Assembly: GCF_003259505.1 (NCBI RefSeq)
Contig: NZ_QLLK01000001.1
Span: 620,001-684,000 of the forward strand
Length of the DNA: 64,000 nucleotides
Direction of reading: 5' to 3'
Origin: Algoriphagus yeomjeoni
Lineage (GTDB): Bacteria > Bacteroidota > Bacteroidia > Cytophagales > Cyclobacteriaceae
In this document: positions 18,633 through 27,930 of the stretch, one piece after another
How positions within the stretch are numbered: the first letter of the stretch is position 1
Layout of the letters: every line of letters starts with the position of its first letter
The notes under the pieces: model-generated
What the model was told of the DNA's origin: nothing
The model's input: the letters and a program-made list of their open reading frames with translations, nothing else
Database searches by the model: none
Position numbers and translations under genes: made by a program

Positions 18633-19826
18633 ATGAACAATCAAGAATTATACACCAAAGACAAAGAGAATTACTTACCAACCTTCAATCGCTTTCCTTT
18701 AGCTTTTATCAAAGGAAAAGGAAGTAGATTATGGGATGCAAATGGAAAAGAATACATTGATTTACTAGCTGGTATTGCAGTAAATAATGTGGGGCATTGT
18801 CATCCTACGGTTGTGAAAGCGATTCAGGATCAGGCGGCTAACTTGATGCATATTTCTAATTTTTTCGTGAGTCCTCAGCAAGTTGCTTTGAGTGAATTGC
18901 TAGTTAAAATCTCAGGCTTGGATCGAGTTTTCCTGACAAATAGTGGAGCAGAATCCGTAGAAGGAGCCATTAAAATTGCTAGAAGGTATGCACACAAGCA
19001 ATCTAAAGGTGGAAAAATCATTTCCATGCAAAATTCGTTTCATGGAAGAACTTTAGCGACCATCGCGACTGGTCAGGAGAAATATCAACAAGGATTTGGC
19101 CCTATTCCAACAGGATTTGCTCAAGTTCCTTTCAATGATCTCAAGGCAGTTGAAGCTGCAATAGACATAGAAACTGCAGCAGTGATTGTAGAGCCGATTC
19201 AGGGTGAAGGGGGAGTTGTTCCTGCGGAAAAGGCGTACTTGGAAGGTTTGAGAAAGCTATGTGATGAAAAAGGAATCCTTTTGATTTTTGATGAGATCCA
19301 ATGTGGGATAGGAAGAACTGGAAATTGGTTTGCAAAAGACTATTTCGGAGTTCAGCCTGATATAATGACTTTAGCCAAAGGGCTAGGAGGAGGAGCGCCG
19401 ATAGGTGCGATTCTTTGCAATGAAAAAGTAGCCAGTGCGATTGAGTTTGGGGATCATGGTACCACTTTCGGTGGGAATCCGCTCGTAGCAGCTTCAGCAA
19501 TTGCGACTATAGAAGTGATCAATGTGGAGCAGCTTTGCAAAAGAGCAACCGAAACCAGTGAATGGTTGAGAGGAAAACTAGCTGAATTGATCGAGAAGCA
19601 TGAGGAACTTGAGTCTGTGAGAGGAGTAGGGTTGATGCTTGGAGTGAAAATGAAATCAGAGGCTAAGCCCTATGTGCTACGATTACTTGAAGAGGGCATT
19701 GTGGCAAATGCTACGGCTGGAAATATTCTAAGACTAGTTCCTGCCCTGAATATCAGCAGAGAAGAGCTAAATATTTTTCTAGAAAAGTTTGACGAAATCC
19801 TTACCGAAACCACTGTTGTAGCCTAA
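18633..19826 (+). CDS. argD: Acetylornithine aminotransferase
   Basis: This class III PLP aminotransferase converts N-acetylglutamate semialdehyde to N-acetylornithine using glutamate. It is 397 aa. LAGIAVNNVGHCHP, TNSGAESVEGAIKIARRY, NSFHGRTLATIATG and FDEIQCGIGRTG are present. The PLP lysine is K249 in TLAKGLGGGAPIGA, followed by GTTFGGNPL. The gap to argB is 6 nt and to argC 1 nt, so the operon is tightly coupled. Related ornithine aminotransferases are excluded mainly by the operon context. Confidence 0.95.
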   Translation: MNNQELYTKDKENYLPTFNRFPLAFIKGKGSRLWDANGKEYIDLLAGIAVNNVGHCHPTVVKAIQDQAANLMHISNFFVSPQQVALSELLVKISGLDRVFLTNSGAESVEGAIKIARRYAHKQSKGGKIISMQNSFHGRTLATIATGQEKYQQGFGPIPTGFAQVPFNDLKAVEAAIDIETAAVIVEPIQGEGGVVPAEKAYLEGLRKLCDEKGILLIFDEIQCGIGRTGNWFAKDYFGVQPDIMTLAKGLGGGAPIGAILCNEKVASAIEFGDHGTTFGGNPLVAASAIATIEVINVEQLCKRATETSEWLRGKLAELIEKHEELESVRGVGLMLGVKMKSEAKPYVLRLLEEGIVANATAGNILRLVPALNISREELNIFLEKFDEILTETTVVA

Positions 19827-19827
19827 G

Positions 19828-20871
19828 ATGAGCAATCATAAATTAAAAGTAGCCATAGTTGGAGCCTCTGGATTTACGGGGTCTGAGTTGGCAAGACTTC
19901 TTTTGAATCACGAGGAAGTTTCAATTGAAATGATCACTTCAGAATCGCATGAGGGCAAGCCATTTTCAGACTTACACCCTCAGTTTGTCGATAGATTAGA
20001 CATTTCTTTGGTAAGTGCTGAAGAGGTAAGTAAGAGAAAACTGGATGTAATATTTCTAGCTCTACCTCATGGCGTTTCCATGGAATTTGTTGCCAAATGG
20101 AAGGATTCAGGTGCGAAAATCATAGACCTCTCTGGAGATTTTAGACTTTCCACCAAGGAAGTTTATGAAGAATGGTATAATAAAAAACACAGCTATCCTG
20201 AAGGATTTGCTTCGGCTGTTTATGGTTTGCCAGAGCTTTTATCAGATAAAATAAAGTCAGCAAATTTGGTTGCAAATCCAGGTTGTTATCCTACGGCATC
20301 TATTTTGAGCATGGCGCCACTTTTTGCGAAGCAACTCGTAGAGGAAAAATCTCTAATTATAGACGCGAAGTCAGGTTTGACAGGAGCAGGAATAAAAGCT
20401 AGTGCAACCACGCATTTTTCTAATGTGAATGAAAATTTCAAAGCCTATGGTATCGCAGGTCACAGACATACGATTGAGATAGAGGAGCAGTTAGGTGCAT
20501 TGGCTGGCAATCAGACTGCAGTTCAATTTACTCCGCATCTACTTCCTGTAGATCGAGGAATTTTGGTTACTGCTTACGCCAAAATCAAAGGCGAAATGAG
20601 TCAAGAAAAGCTCACGTCGATCTACCATGATTTTTACAAAGACAAGCCATTTGTCAGATTGAGAAATCAGGCGCCAGGAATCAAAGACGTACGTGGAAGC
20701 CATTTCTGCGATGTGTTTCCAGTGTGGGATGCAAGGACGGAGCGCGTTATCGTGATCTCAGCAATTGATAATTTGCTCAAGGGCGCAGCTAGTCAGGCGG
20801 TGCACAATATGAATTTGATGTTTGGCTTGACAGAGTCCGAAGGATTGAACCAAGTGCCATTAAAACCTTAA
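19828..20871 (+). CDS. argC: N-acetyl-gamma-glutamyl-phosphate reductase
   Basis: This NADPH-dependent enzyme reduces N-acetylglutamyl-phosphate to the semialdehyde. It is 347 aa. The N-terminal dinucleotide fold begins KVAIVGASGFTGSELARLL. The catalytic cysteine is C153 in VANPGCYPTASIL. The C-terminal substrate segment AGHRHTIEIEEQL has the conserved histidine, and FTPHLLPVDRGI is typical. It starts 1 nt after the argD stop. Confidence 0.96.
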   Translation: MSNHKLKVAIVGASGFTGSELARLLLNHEEVSIEMITSESHEGKPFSDLHPQFVDRLDISLVSAEEVSKRKLDVIFLALPHGVSMEFVAKWKDSGAKIIDLSGDFRLSTKEVYEEWYNKKHSYPEGFASAVYGLPELLSDKIKSANLVANPGCYPTASILSMAPLFAKQLVEEKSLIIDAKSGLTGAGIKASATTHFSNVNENFKAYGIAGHRHTIEIEEQLGALAGNQTAVQFTPHLLPVDRGILVTAYAKIKGEMSQEKLTSIYHDFYKDKPFVRLRNQAPGIKDVRGSHFCDVFPVWDARTERVIVISAIDNLLKGAASQAVHNMNLMFGLTESEGLNQVPLKP

Positions 20872-20880
20872 TAAGAAAAG

Positions 20881-22092
20881 ATGATTAAAAATATTACGAA
20901 CGTACGTGGCATCAAATGCTGGGGCGCTCACACTGGGGTGAAATCGATGAAACGCGATTTGGCTATTATTTATTCAGAAGTTCCAGCTGCTGCTGCCGGC
21001 ACTTTAACGCAGAATAAAGTTCGCGCTGAGCCTATAAAAATCACTGAGAAACACCTGGAAAATAATCGAGCTCAGGTGATTATTTGTAATGCAGGAAATG
21101 CAAATGCTTGTACCGGTGATCAGGGGAGAGAAGGAGCTGAGGCGATGGTCCGTACGACAGCAGAAGCTTTGGGGATTCCAGTGGAAGATGTGATTGTAGC
21201 TTCTACTGGCATTATCGGTGTGGAATTTCCAACCGAAGATGTAGTGGAAGGATTAAAAGTCAATATCCCGAAACTAAGCGGTGAAATTAAGGCAGGTTCA
21301 TTTGTGGCCAATGCTATTTTGACCACAGATACTTTTGCTAAGGAAGGATTTATTGAATTCGAATATGAAGGAGTGAAAATCAACATGGGTGGAGTAGCTA
21401 AAGGGTCTGGAATGATTCATCCCAATATGGCTACCATGCTGGCATTCATCGTGACTGATTTTAACATTGACGAGAAGCTACTTCAAGAAGCTGTTTCCTA
21501 TTGTGTAGATCGTTCATTCAATATGATCACCGTAGACGGAGATACTTCTACCAATGATATGGTCGCTGTCATGGCTAATGGTTTGGCTGGCAATAGAAAA
21601 GTGAAAAGTAAGGATGATCCAGGGTATGAGATTTTCTTGGAGAAACTACTGGAAATCCTAACACATCTAGCAAAACTAATCGTCTCAGATGGTGAAGGTG
21701 CCTCCAAGTTTATAGAATATAAAGTAACCAAGGCGAGAACTGAAGCGATCGCTAGGACGCTCATTCGCGCAATCTCTGATTCTACTTTGGTGAAAACTGC
21801 CATGTTTGGTCGTGATCCAAACTGGGGGAGAATTGTCGCTGCGGCTGGGAATGCTGGGGTTGCCTTTAATTATAAAAAAGTAAACCTCTTTATAGGAGAC
21901 CAAAATCATCTAGTTCAGGTCCTAGAGAAGGGCAATCCAGTGGATTTTGAAAAGTCTTATATGAAAAAGCTTCTTAGAGAATCTCACATTCGAGTTCATT
22001 TGGAACTCAATTCAGGCGAAGAAGAAGGCATAGGTTGGGGATCAGATTTGACCACAGATTATGTGATGTTCAATTCTGTTTATACGACTTGA
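20881..22092 (+). CDS. argJ: Glutamate N-acetyltransferase / amino-acid acetyltransferase
   Basis: ArgJ moves the acetyl group from N-acetylornithine back to glutamate (cyclic pathway) and may also use acetyl-CoA. The 403-aa precursor self-cleaves before a Thr nucleophile; here Thr185 lies in IHPNMATMLAFIVTD after GVAKGSGM. The oxyanion-hole region VIASTGIIG is read as VIVASTGIIGVEFP. The CGLAGNR-type later motif appears as GLAGNRKVKSKDD. Presence of ArgJ argues for acetylated rather than succinylated intermediates. It is the last gene of the operon, followed by a clear terminator. Confidence 0.96.
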   Translation: MIKNITNVRGIKCWGAHTGVKSMKRDLAIIYSEVPAAAAGTLTQNKVRAEPIKITEKHLENNRAQVIICNAGNANACTGDQGREGAEAMVRTTAEALGIPVEDVIVASTGIIGVEFPTEDVVEGLKVNIPKLSGEIKAGSFVANAILTTDTFAKEGFIEFEYEGVKINMGGVAKGSGMIHPNMATMLAFIVTDFNIDEKLLQEAVSYCVDRSFNMITVDGDTSTNDMVAVMANGLAGNRKVKSKDDPGYEIFLEKLLEILTHLAKLIVSDGEGASKFIEYKVTKARTEAIARTLIRAISDSTLVKTAMFGRDPNWGRIVAAAGNAGVAFNYKKVNLFIGDQNHLVQVLEKGNPVDFEKSYMKKLLRESHIRVHLELNSGEEEGIGWGSDLTTDYVMFNSVYTT

Positions 22093-22119
22093 TATATATT
22101 TTGCTAACAGTCAATAGTT

Positions 22120-22147
22120 ATCCTGCTTCTCTTGAAGCAGGATTTTT
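22120..22147 (+). terminator. Rho-independent terminator of the arg operon
   Basis: ATCCTGCTTC pairs perfectly with GAAGCAGGAT around TCTT and is followed by TTTTT. Confidence 0.92.
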
Positions 22148-22156
22148 TATGTATTT

Positions 22157-22765
22157 CTAATCTATTTTTTCAAAAAACTCTTCCAAATCCAGTTCAAAGC
22201 CAGAAACACATTTAGATTTGACGATGTCTCCGCGGGTAAAAAGTCTAGTTGCAACATATTTCCCATCAGTAAGAGAGTTGATCATTAAAGTCTCTTCATA
22301 AGGAGAAATAATCCAATATTCGCTGACTCCTGATTCCTCGTAAACTTCGTATTTGTTTTGCAACTCCTTTTTATTGTTTCCTGGAGAAAGCACTTCTACG
22401 ATTAAATCTGGAGCTCCGACACATCCTGCTTCATCCAATTTGGAACGGTCACAAACCACACAGACTTCTGGCTGGACTACTGTGAATATGTCTTCATTTT
22501 TTCTGGACTTTACGGGTAGGCGCACATCAAAAGGAGCTATAAATACTTCGCATGATTTCTTCTCAAGGAAGTTTAAAAGCTCGGAGCCTAATCGAAGCAC
22601 AATTTTCTGATGCTTTCTTCTTGGTGCCGCTGCTGCAGAACGAAACACTTTTCCCTTGATAAGCTCGACCATTTCGTCGATCTCCCAAGACAGATAGTCC
22701 GCATAAGAATAGACTCCATATTCCGTAAACGGCTCTTTTACAAGATCTTTCTCATCTGATTCCAT
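22157..22765 (-). CDS. Uma2 family (DUF820) restriction-endonuclease-like protein
   Basis: This 202-aa protein has the Uma2 order: YADYLSWEIDEMVELIKGKV, then HQKIVLRLGSELLNFLEKKS, VFIAPFDVRLP, VVQPEVCVVCDRSKLDE, and the PD-(D/E)xK-like core GAPDLIVEVLSPGNNKKELQ followed by KYEVYEESGVSEYWI. The Asp in PDLIVEVLSP and the downstream Glu and Lys would form the nuclease site. The family's function is unsettled. It is not in an evident restriction system. It converges on argJ. Confidence 0.85.
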   Translation of the reverse strand: MESDEKDLVKEPFTEYGVYSYADYLSWEIDEMVELIKGKVFRSAAAAPRRKHQKIVLRLGSELLNFLEKKSCEVFIAPFDVRLPVKSRKNEDIFTVVQPEVCVVCDRSKLDEAGCVGAPDLIVEVLSPGNNKKELQNKYEVYEESGVSEYWIISPYEETLMINSLTDGKYVATRLFTRGDIVKSKCVSGFELDLEEFFEKID

Positions 22766-22805
22766 AGGAACAATTTAATGAAATGGCTGGAATAAATAGT
22801 AATCA

Positions 22806-22844
22806 TAAAAAGTCCTTCGAGGTTCTAAAAACCTCAAAGGACTC
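22806..22844 (-). terminator. Rho-independent terminator of the hydroxyproline cluster
   Basis: On the minus strand AGTCCTT-t-GAGGTT pairs with AACCTC-g-AAGGACT around TTTAG and ends in TTTTTA. The first arm overlaps the stop codon of the oxidoreductase. Confidence 0.88.
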
Positions 22845-24090
22845 ACATGTATCTATCTACCTCAAAACCTTTCAATTCTAACGTTGTATCTTTTTGCTGG
22901 TGCAATTCTGCGAGGATTTTGCCAGAAGCTGGTGCCAAACTCACACCCATCATTGAGTGTCCAGAGTTTACCATGACATTAGAATAGCCAGGAGCAAAAC
23001 CTATGTAAGGAAGACCATCTGGGGAACATGGCCTCAGGCCTTTCCATATCTTGGTTTCTTCAGGGAACTTTGCTTCGAATTCTGGGTAATACCGATTGAT
23101 GGATTCAAAGATTCCTTTGACTCGATTGAGGTTTACTTTTTGATTGGTGCCAGCGATTTCCATTGTTCCCCCAAATCGAATTTGCTCTCCATAAGGACTC
23201 ACGGCAACTTTCATTTCGGTCAAAATGGATGATTGCATGATTTCAGGTTTGTTTTCCTGTAGGAATGAATAACCCTTTCCTCCCATCATCGGAAGGTTGA
23301 AGCCTAGCAGTTCTGCCAATTCTCCAGACCAAGAACCACTCGCGAGAATTACTTTTCCGGCATCGATTTTACCTTGGTCTGTAACGACAGCATTGACGGT
23401 TTTTCCACTTTTTTCAAAACCAGTTACCTGCGTATTTGGAAGGAATTTTACGCCTTTTTGCTGTAAGTGGCTTTTTAGAAACCCATACAATTTCCCTGGA
23501 TCCAAGTGAGCGTCACCAGGAAATCTCACTGCCCCACGCGCTTTTACCTCAAGATTTGGCTCGAAAGTTCGGATTTCTTCTGGAGTTAAAATATCTGCCT
23601 GCAAACCGTTTGCATTGGCAAGATGAGCGAATTCAATTTCCTCTTTCTCAACTGCTTCTGTCTGATAGATCATCATCAAACCTTTCTCCTGCAAAGCAAT
23701 CAGAGAGTTTGGGTGCTCGTCCCGAAACTCCTGATAAAGGGCCTTACTGAGCAAACTTAGATTTTTCAGTACAGGAACAGATCGCTCTACATGCGCAGGA
23801 CTCGCAGCTTTGTAAAATTGGTAGCACCATTTCAAAAGTTTGGCGTCTAGTCTAGGTTGAATGTAGAACGGGCTTTTTGAAGAAAACATCCAAGAAATCC
23901 CCTTGCTGATCATCCCCGGAGCTGCTAATGGAATAATGTGGCTTGGAACGATCATACCGGCATTCCCCGTGGAGCAGTTAATATTCATATCTCCCTGGTC
24001 AATTACTTGTACTTCGACTCCTTCTTTCTGAAGAAAATATGCGGTAAACAGGCCGATTATTCCGCCTCCGATGATGATGGTTGGTTTCAT
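22843..24090 (-). CDS. FAD-dependent D-amino acid dehydrogenase, probably D-hydroxyproline oxidase/dehydrogenase
   Basis: This 415-aa DadA/DAAO-like flavoprotein starts MKPTIIIGGGIIGLFTAYFL, the Rossmann GxGxxG loop. An upstream ATG at 24123 would place 11 extra residues before the beta strand, so it was not used. NCSTGNAGMIVPSH and the C-terminal GLRPCSPDGLPYIG and NSGHSMMGVSLAPASGK match the DadA group. With a 4-hydroxyproline epimerase and a DHDPS-like deaminase beside it, the expected reaction is cis-4-hydroxy-D-proline to 1-pyrroline-4-hydroxy-2-carboxylate. It is the last gene of the cluster. Confidence 0.88.
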   Translation of the reverse strand: MKPTIIIGGGIIGLFTAYFLQKEGVEVQVIDQGDMNINCSTGNAGMIVPSHIIPLAAPGMISKGISWMFSSKSPFYIQPRLDAKLLKWCYQFYKAASPAHVERSVPVLKNLSLLSKALYQEFRDEHPNSLIALQEKGLMMIYQTEAVEKEEIEFAHLANANGLQADILTPEEIRTFEPNLEVKARGAVRFPGDAHLDPGKLYGFLKSHLQQKGVKFLPNTQVTGFEKSGKTVNAVVTDQGKIDAGKVILASGSWSGELAELLGFNLPMMGGKGYSFLQENKPEIMQSSILTEMKVAVSPYGEQIRFGGTMEIAGTNQKVNLNRVKGIFESINRYYPEFEAKFPEETKIWKGLRPCSPDGLPYIGFAPGYSNVMVNSGHSMMGVSLAPASGKILAELHQQKDTTLELKGFEVDRYM

Positions 24091-24109
24091 TTTTAGAATC
24101 AAGATGTTA

Positions 24110-24156
24110 GAATCAAGAATCAAGATTTGAGCAAGACCACTCTTGGTTCTTGACTC
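24110..24156. repeat. Intergenic imperfect hairpin with short direct repeats
   Basis: GAATCAAGAATCAAGA at 24110-24125 pairs with TCTTGGTTCTTGACTC at 24141-24156 (14 of 16 positions, the others G-U in RNA). Just outside it TTAGAATCAAGA occurs twice (24093, 24108). It lies between the epimerase and the oxidoreductase and could be an RNA processing or attenuation site. Confidence 0.7.
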
Positions 24157-24170
24157 TTTTCTCTAGACTC

Positions 24171-25175
24171 TTAGATGACTTGGAATCCATGCACATACGG
24201 GTCGTCATCGTCGAGCATGATGGTATTATATCCATAAACTTTTGCCCAGCCTTCTATGCTTGGGATGATAGCTGGTTTGCCAGCTATTTCAGTTTCTTCT
24301 TCTATTCTCCCGATAAACTTGGAGCCGATGAAGCTTTCGTGTATGAAGTCTTCTCCAGGTTTTAAAAGGCCTTTTGCATACCACTGTGCTAAGCGAGCGG
24401 AAGTTCCCGTACCACATGGAGAGCGGTCAATTGCCTTGTCACCATAGAACACCGCATTCCTTGCTGTGCTCGTAGGTTCTAGAGTTTTCCCTGTCCAAAG
24501 TACATGAGATAGACCTTTGATCGCTGGATGCTCTGGATGGACAAACTCGTATTTCTCATTCATTTTTTTGCGAAGCGAACGAGCCATGGAAATCAGTTGC
24601 TCAGCTTTGAAATGCTCTAAGCCGGGGAAATTTTCCTGAGGGTCTATGATGCAATAGAAATTGCCGCCATAGGAAACATCCACAGTCAATTTCCCTAACT
24701 CATCCGATTCTATCTCTAATCCTTCAGCTGCTAGAAAGCTTTTGACGTTGGTCAGTTTGACTGATTTCACCTTTTGGCCTTGTTGTTTGTACTCAACGAG
24801 TACCAATCCAGCAGGAGTCTCTAGTCTAAGCTTACCGGGAGTTTTAGGATAAATCAAACCTTCCTCAATCGCAATGGTCACCGTTCCAATCGTACCATGT
24901 CCACACATTGCAAGGCAGCCGCTGGTTTCGATAAAGAGAACTGCTACGTCATTCTCAGGATTGTGTGGAGGAAATAACATAGAGCCCGACATCATATCGT
25001 GACCTCTAGGCTCGAACATCAATCCAGTTCTAATCCAGTCTAAATTGTCTAGAAAATATTGACGTTTTTCCAGCATATTATCCCCTTTCAAGAAAGGAAC
25101 TCCGCCAGAAACTACCCGCACCGGATTACCACAAGTGTGTGCATCAATGCAGGAGAATGTGTGTCTTGTTGACAT
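24171..25175 (-). CDS. 4-hydroxyproline 2-epimerase (proline racemase family)
   Basis: This 334-aa protein has the family start FSCIDAHTCGNPVRVVSGG. Both catalytic cysteines are present, C91 in LAMCGHGTIG and C254 in RSPCGTGTSARLA. Two cysteines mean a true racemase/epimerase rather than the Thr-containing dehydratase. Together with its neighbours it should epimerise trans-4-hydroxy-L-proline to cis-4-hydroxy-D-proline in the cytosol. Proline racemase is the alternative but would not need the DHDPS-like deaminase. Confidence 0.92.
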   Translation of the reverse strand: MSTRHTFSCIDAHTCGNPVRVVSGGVPFLKGDNMLEKRQYFLDNLDWIRTGLMFEPRGHDMMSGSMLFPPHNPENDVAVLFIETSGCLAMCGHGTIGTVTIAIEEGLIYPKTPGKLRLETPAGLVLVEYKQQGQKVKSVKLTNVKSFLAAEGLEIESDELGKLTVDVSYGGNFYCIIDPQENFPGLEHFKAEQLISMARSLRKKMNEKYEFVHPEHPAIKGLSHVLWTGKTLEPTSTARNAVFYGDKAIDRSPCGTGTSARLAQWYAKGLLKPGEDFIHESFIGSKFIGRIEEETEIAGKPAIIPSIEGWAKVYGYNTIMLDDDDPYVHGFQVI

Positions 25176-25331
25176 TTAGAAATTCAAAATTGAAATATTT
25201 GAAGATTGGAAAATTGAGCTACTGTTTTAAGTTGGAAGGTGGTAGGGTTGGAAAATCGTTTACAAGAGACGATATACATCGTAAAATGAGGGTTGTAGTT
25301 CCTCAAAATCTCGTAAATCGTATTTCGTATA

Positions 25332-26786
25332 TCAGATTTTCTCTACCGTAAACTTCCCATTTACTTGCCTTGTAATTCCCAATGGATTGTCATTTTTCAA
25401 TGCATCTGGAAGTAGATCAGCTGGCATATCCTGGAAGGCGATTGGTCTAGCGAATCGTTTAATTGCATGGGCCCCAACTGAGGTGGTATTTGCACTAGTA
25501 GTCGATGGGAAAGGTCCGCCATGTTGCATAGCATAACCAACTTCTACTCCTGTAGGAACACCGGTAAATAGCAGTCGACCACATTTTTCTTCCAATAAAT
25601 TGATCAGTTCTGTGTTAGCTTTTAGTTCAGACGAATCTGCCCAAAGCGTAATCGTAAGCTGTCCATGAAGTTTTTTGGCTACCTCTAGTAGTTGCGCTTC
25701 ATTTTCATAAACTACCATCAAAGCAAAAGAGCCAAATACCTCTTGCTGGAAAAGATCATCTGCAATCCAATCTGCAGCCTTGATTTCAGCCAAAGCTGGG
25801 CTCACATTGATCAAATGTTGGGCGTCTGGTACTTTTACCCAGTTTAGTTCTGAACGCATTTTAAGATTGTCAAGCGCGGAATAATAAGAACTCGCAATCC
25901 CTTCATGAAGCATCGGAGATCCAGCCGCTCCTTTCAAAGCTTCAGAAACAGCATTTTCAAATTTACTGGCCAATTCCTTTGGCACGAAGATTAATCCAGG
26001 ATTGGTGCAAAATTGTCCTGCACCTAAGGTCAGCGAGCTTATATAACTTTGTGCCATCGGGACGAGCTCATTGGTTAAGCGCTGAGGAAAGGTGAAAACT
26101 GGATTTACAGAGCCCATTTCAGCATATACCGGAATTGGTTCGTCACGATCAGACGCGATGTTAAAAAGAGATTTTCCTGCTCCGTAAGATCCTGTAAATG
26201 CAACTGCTTTTGCAAGAGGATGCTTGACAAGATCTTGTCCCATTTTCACTCCACCTTCAACATGCGTAAATACGCCTTCAGGCAAACCAGATTTTGAGAC
26301 AGCTTGAGAAATACAATCACCGACAAATTTTGATGTATCAGGATGTGCCGGATGACCTTTGTAGATCACTGGACATCCTGCCGCCAAAGCTGAAATGGTA
26401 TCACCTCCGGCAGTGGAAAAAGCTAATGGAAAATTACTCGCACCAAATACCACAACTGGTCCGATTGGGATCAGCATTCTTCGGATATCTGCCTTTGGCA
26501 AAGGAGCTCTTGATGGATCCGCAGGGTCTATGGTGGCCTCTACCCAAGAGCCCTCTCTGAGCTGATTGGCAAAAAGCTTAATTTGACCTGTTGTACGACC
26601 TAGTTCTCCATTGATTCTGCCTTCTGGAAGATTTGATTCTTTTACTGCCATCATTACAATGGCACTTCTGTTCTCTTCAAGAATCTCTGCGATTTTTTCC
26701 AGAAAGTCTGCCTTCCTGTTTCCTGAGAGATTTTTGTAAGATAAAAAGGCCTCTTGTGCGGCTGAGAAAATAAGATCGAGGTTCAT
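25332..26786 (-). CDS. Aldehyde dehydrogenase, probably 2-oxoglutarate semialdehyde dehydrogenase
   Basis: This 484-aa NAD(P)-dependent ALDH has the catalytic Cys260 in GAGQFCTNPGLIF, the general-base Glu in PVYAEMGSVNPVF, and the cofactor loop AFTGSYGAGKSLF. FGASNFPLAFSTAGGD and the C-terminal GVEVGYAMQHGGPFPSTTS are typical of the 2,5-dioxovalerate (alpha-ketoglutarate semialdehyde) dehydrogenase group. It would do the last step, 2,5-dioxopentanoate to 2-oxoglutarate. The 156 nt to the epimerase contains AT-rich repeat-like sequence (around 25180-25216), so a separate promoter or processed transcript is possible. Confidence 0.9.
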   Translation of the reverse strand: MNLDLIFSAAQEAFLSYKNLSGNRKADFLEKIAEILEENRSAIVMMAVKESNLPEGRINGELGRTTGQIKLFANQLREGSWVEATIDPADPSRAPLPKADIRRMLIPIGPVVVFGASNFPLAFSTAGGDTISALAAGCPVIYKGHPAHPDTSKFVGDCISQAVSKSGLPEGVFTHVEGGVKMGQDLVKHPLAKAVAFTGSYGAGKSLFNIASDRDEPIPVYAEMGSVNPVFTFPQRLTNELVPMAQSYISSLTLGAGQFCTNPGLIFVPKELASKFENAVSEALKGAAGSPMLHEGIASSYYSALDNLKMRSELNWVKVPDAQHLINVSPALAEIKAADWIADDLFQQEVFGSFALMVVYENEAQLLEVAKKLHGQLTITLWADSSELKANTELINLLEEKCGRLLFTGVPTGVEVGYAMQHGGPFPSTTSANTTSVGAHAIKRFARPIAFQDMPADLLPDALKNDNPLGITRQVNGKFTVEKI

Positions 26787-26909
26787 AGGTTTGTTAAGTT
26801 TGATTGTTAAAAGATTAAAATAAGATAGACAGGTTGAGTTATAAAAATGACCAAAGAATCAAATGATTGAAAGATGGCATTTAGAACTCAACTCTCTAAA
26901 CACTATAAT

Positions 26910-27800
26910 CTACAATTTAGGTCTTTTAGCCAAGCCATCGGTAATGATTTTCTCAACTCTTGCTCTTTCTTCTCCGATCAAAGTCAATCTTGGTGCTCGC
27001 ACGTGCTCAGAGCCTATGCCACAATGTTGCTCTGCAAGCTTGATGTATTGTACCAGTTTAGGGTGAATGTCTAGTTCCAAAAGCGGTAAGAACCAACGGT
27101 AAATATTTCTTGCTTCTTCATTTTTACCCTCGTTGATTAGGTTAAAAATGGTAACCGTTTCCTTAGGAAATGCACAAACCAACCCAGCAACCCAGCCATC
27201 TGCTCCCATTACCAACTCCTCCATCGCTAGGGTATCTACTCCGCAAAGCAATTTGAAACGATCGCCAAAGTGGTTACGCATACGAGTCACATTAGAAATG
27301 TCACGGGTTGATTCTTTGATTGCCTCTATATTCTTACAGTCTGCCAGTTCCGCAAACATATCAATGGTTACCAGTGTTTTATAATCAACAGGATTGTTAT
27401 AAATCATTATCGGAAGATCAGTAGAATCCGCTACGGTTTTGAAGTACGTAACTACTTCACGGGCATCAGCAGCATATCTCATCGGAGGCAGCATCATCAA
27501 ACCGGCTGCTCCAAGTTCTTTCGCTTTTGCCGCCCAGAAAAGCGCCTCTTGAGTTGCTCCTTCTGCGATATTTAAAATCACCGGAACTTTGCCGTCAAGA
27601 TAATTGACTGTTTCGCGGGTTAGGGTGATTTTTTCTTCCTGAGTAAGTACAGAACTTTCACCGAGTGTGCCACCAAGAATAATACCGTGAACTCCGGATT
27701 CTAGTTGGAAATCAATGTTTTTGAAAAATAGATCCATGTCCAAACTTCCGTCAGCATGGAATTTAGTCGTTACAGCGGGGAATACACCTTTCCAGTTCAT
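26910..27800 (-). CDS. DHDPS-family aldolase, probably 1-pyrroline-4-hydroxy-2-carboxylate deaminase
   Basis: This 296-aa TIM-barrel protein starts MNWKGVFPAVTTKFHADGSL and has GGTLGESSVLTQEEK (substrate carboxylate loop), the Tyr in IMIYNNPVDYKT and the Schiff-base lysine near residue 161 in IEAIKESTRDISN. Sequence alone would allow a DapA-like or sialate-lyase-like role, but the neighbours point to the hydroxyproline deaminase that yields 2,5-dioxovalerate. It is the first gene of the leftward cluster and divergent from the AraC regulator, with a 130-nt shared promoter region. Confidence 0.88.
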   Translation of the reverse strand: MNWKGVFPAVTTKFHADGSLDMDLFFKNIDFQLESGVHGIILGGTLGESSVLTQEEKITLTRETVNYLDGKVPVILNIAEGATQEALFWAAKAKELGAAGLMMLPPMRYAADAREVVTYFKTVADSTDLPIMIYNNPVDYKTLVTIDMFAELADCKNIEAIKESTRDISNVTRMRNHFGDRFKLLCGVDTLAMEELVMGADGWVAGLVCAFPKETVTIFNLINEGKNEEARNIYRWFLPLLELDIHPKLVQYIKLAEQHCGIGSEHVRAPRLTLIGEERARVEKIITDGLAKRPKL

Positions 27801-27930
27801 AGCTTTTTTCTTTCAAAATTAGAGCATGAATAAAAACTATGAAAGTGGTTTTTTAGTAAATAATGATTCTATTTTGATCAAATATCAATTAATTCTGAGT
27901 TAATTTACTAATTCAAGCCTATTATAACAG

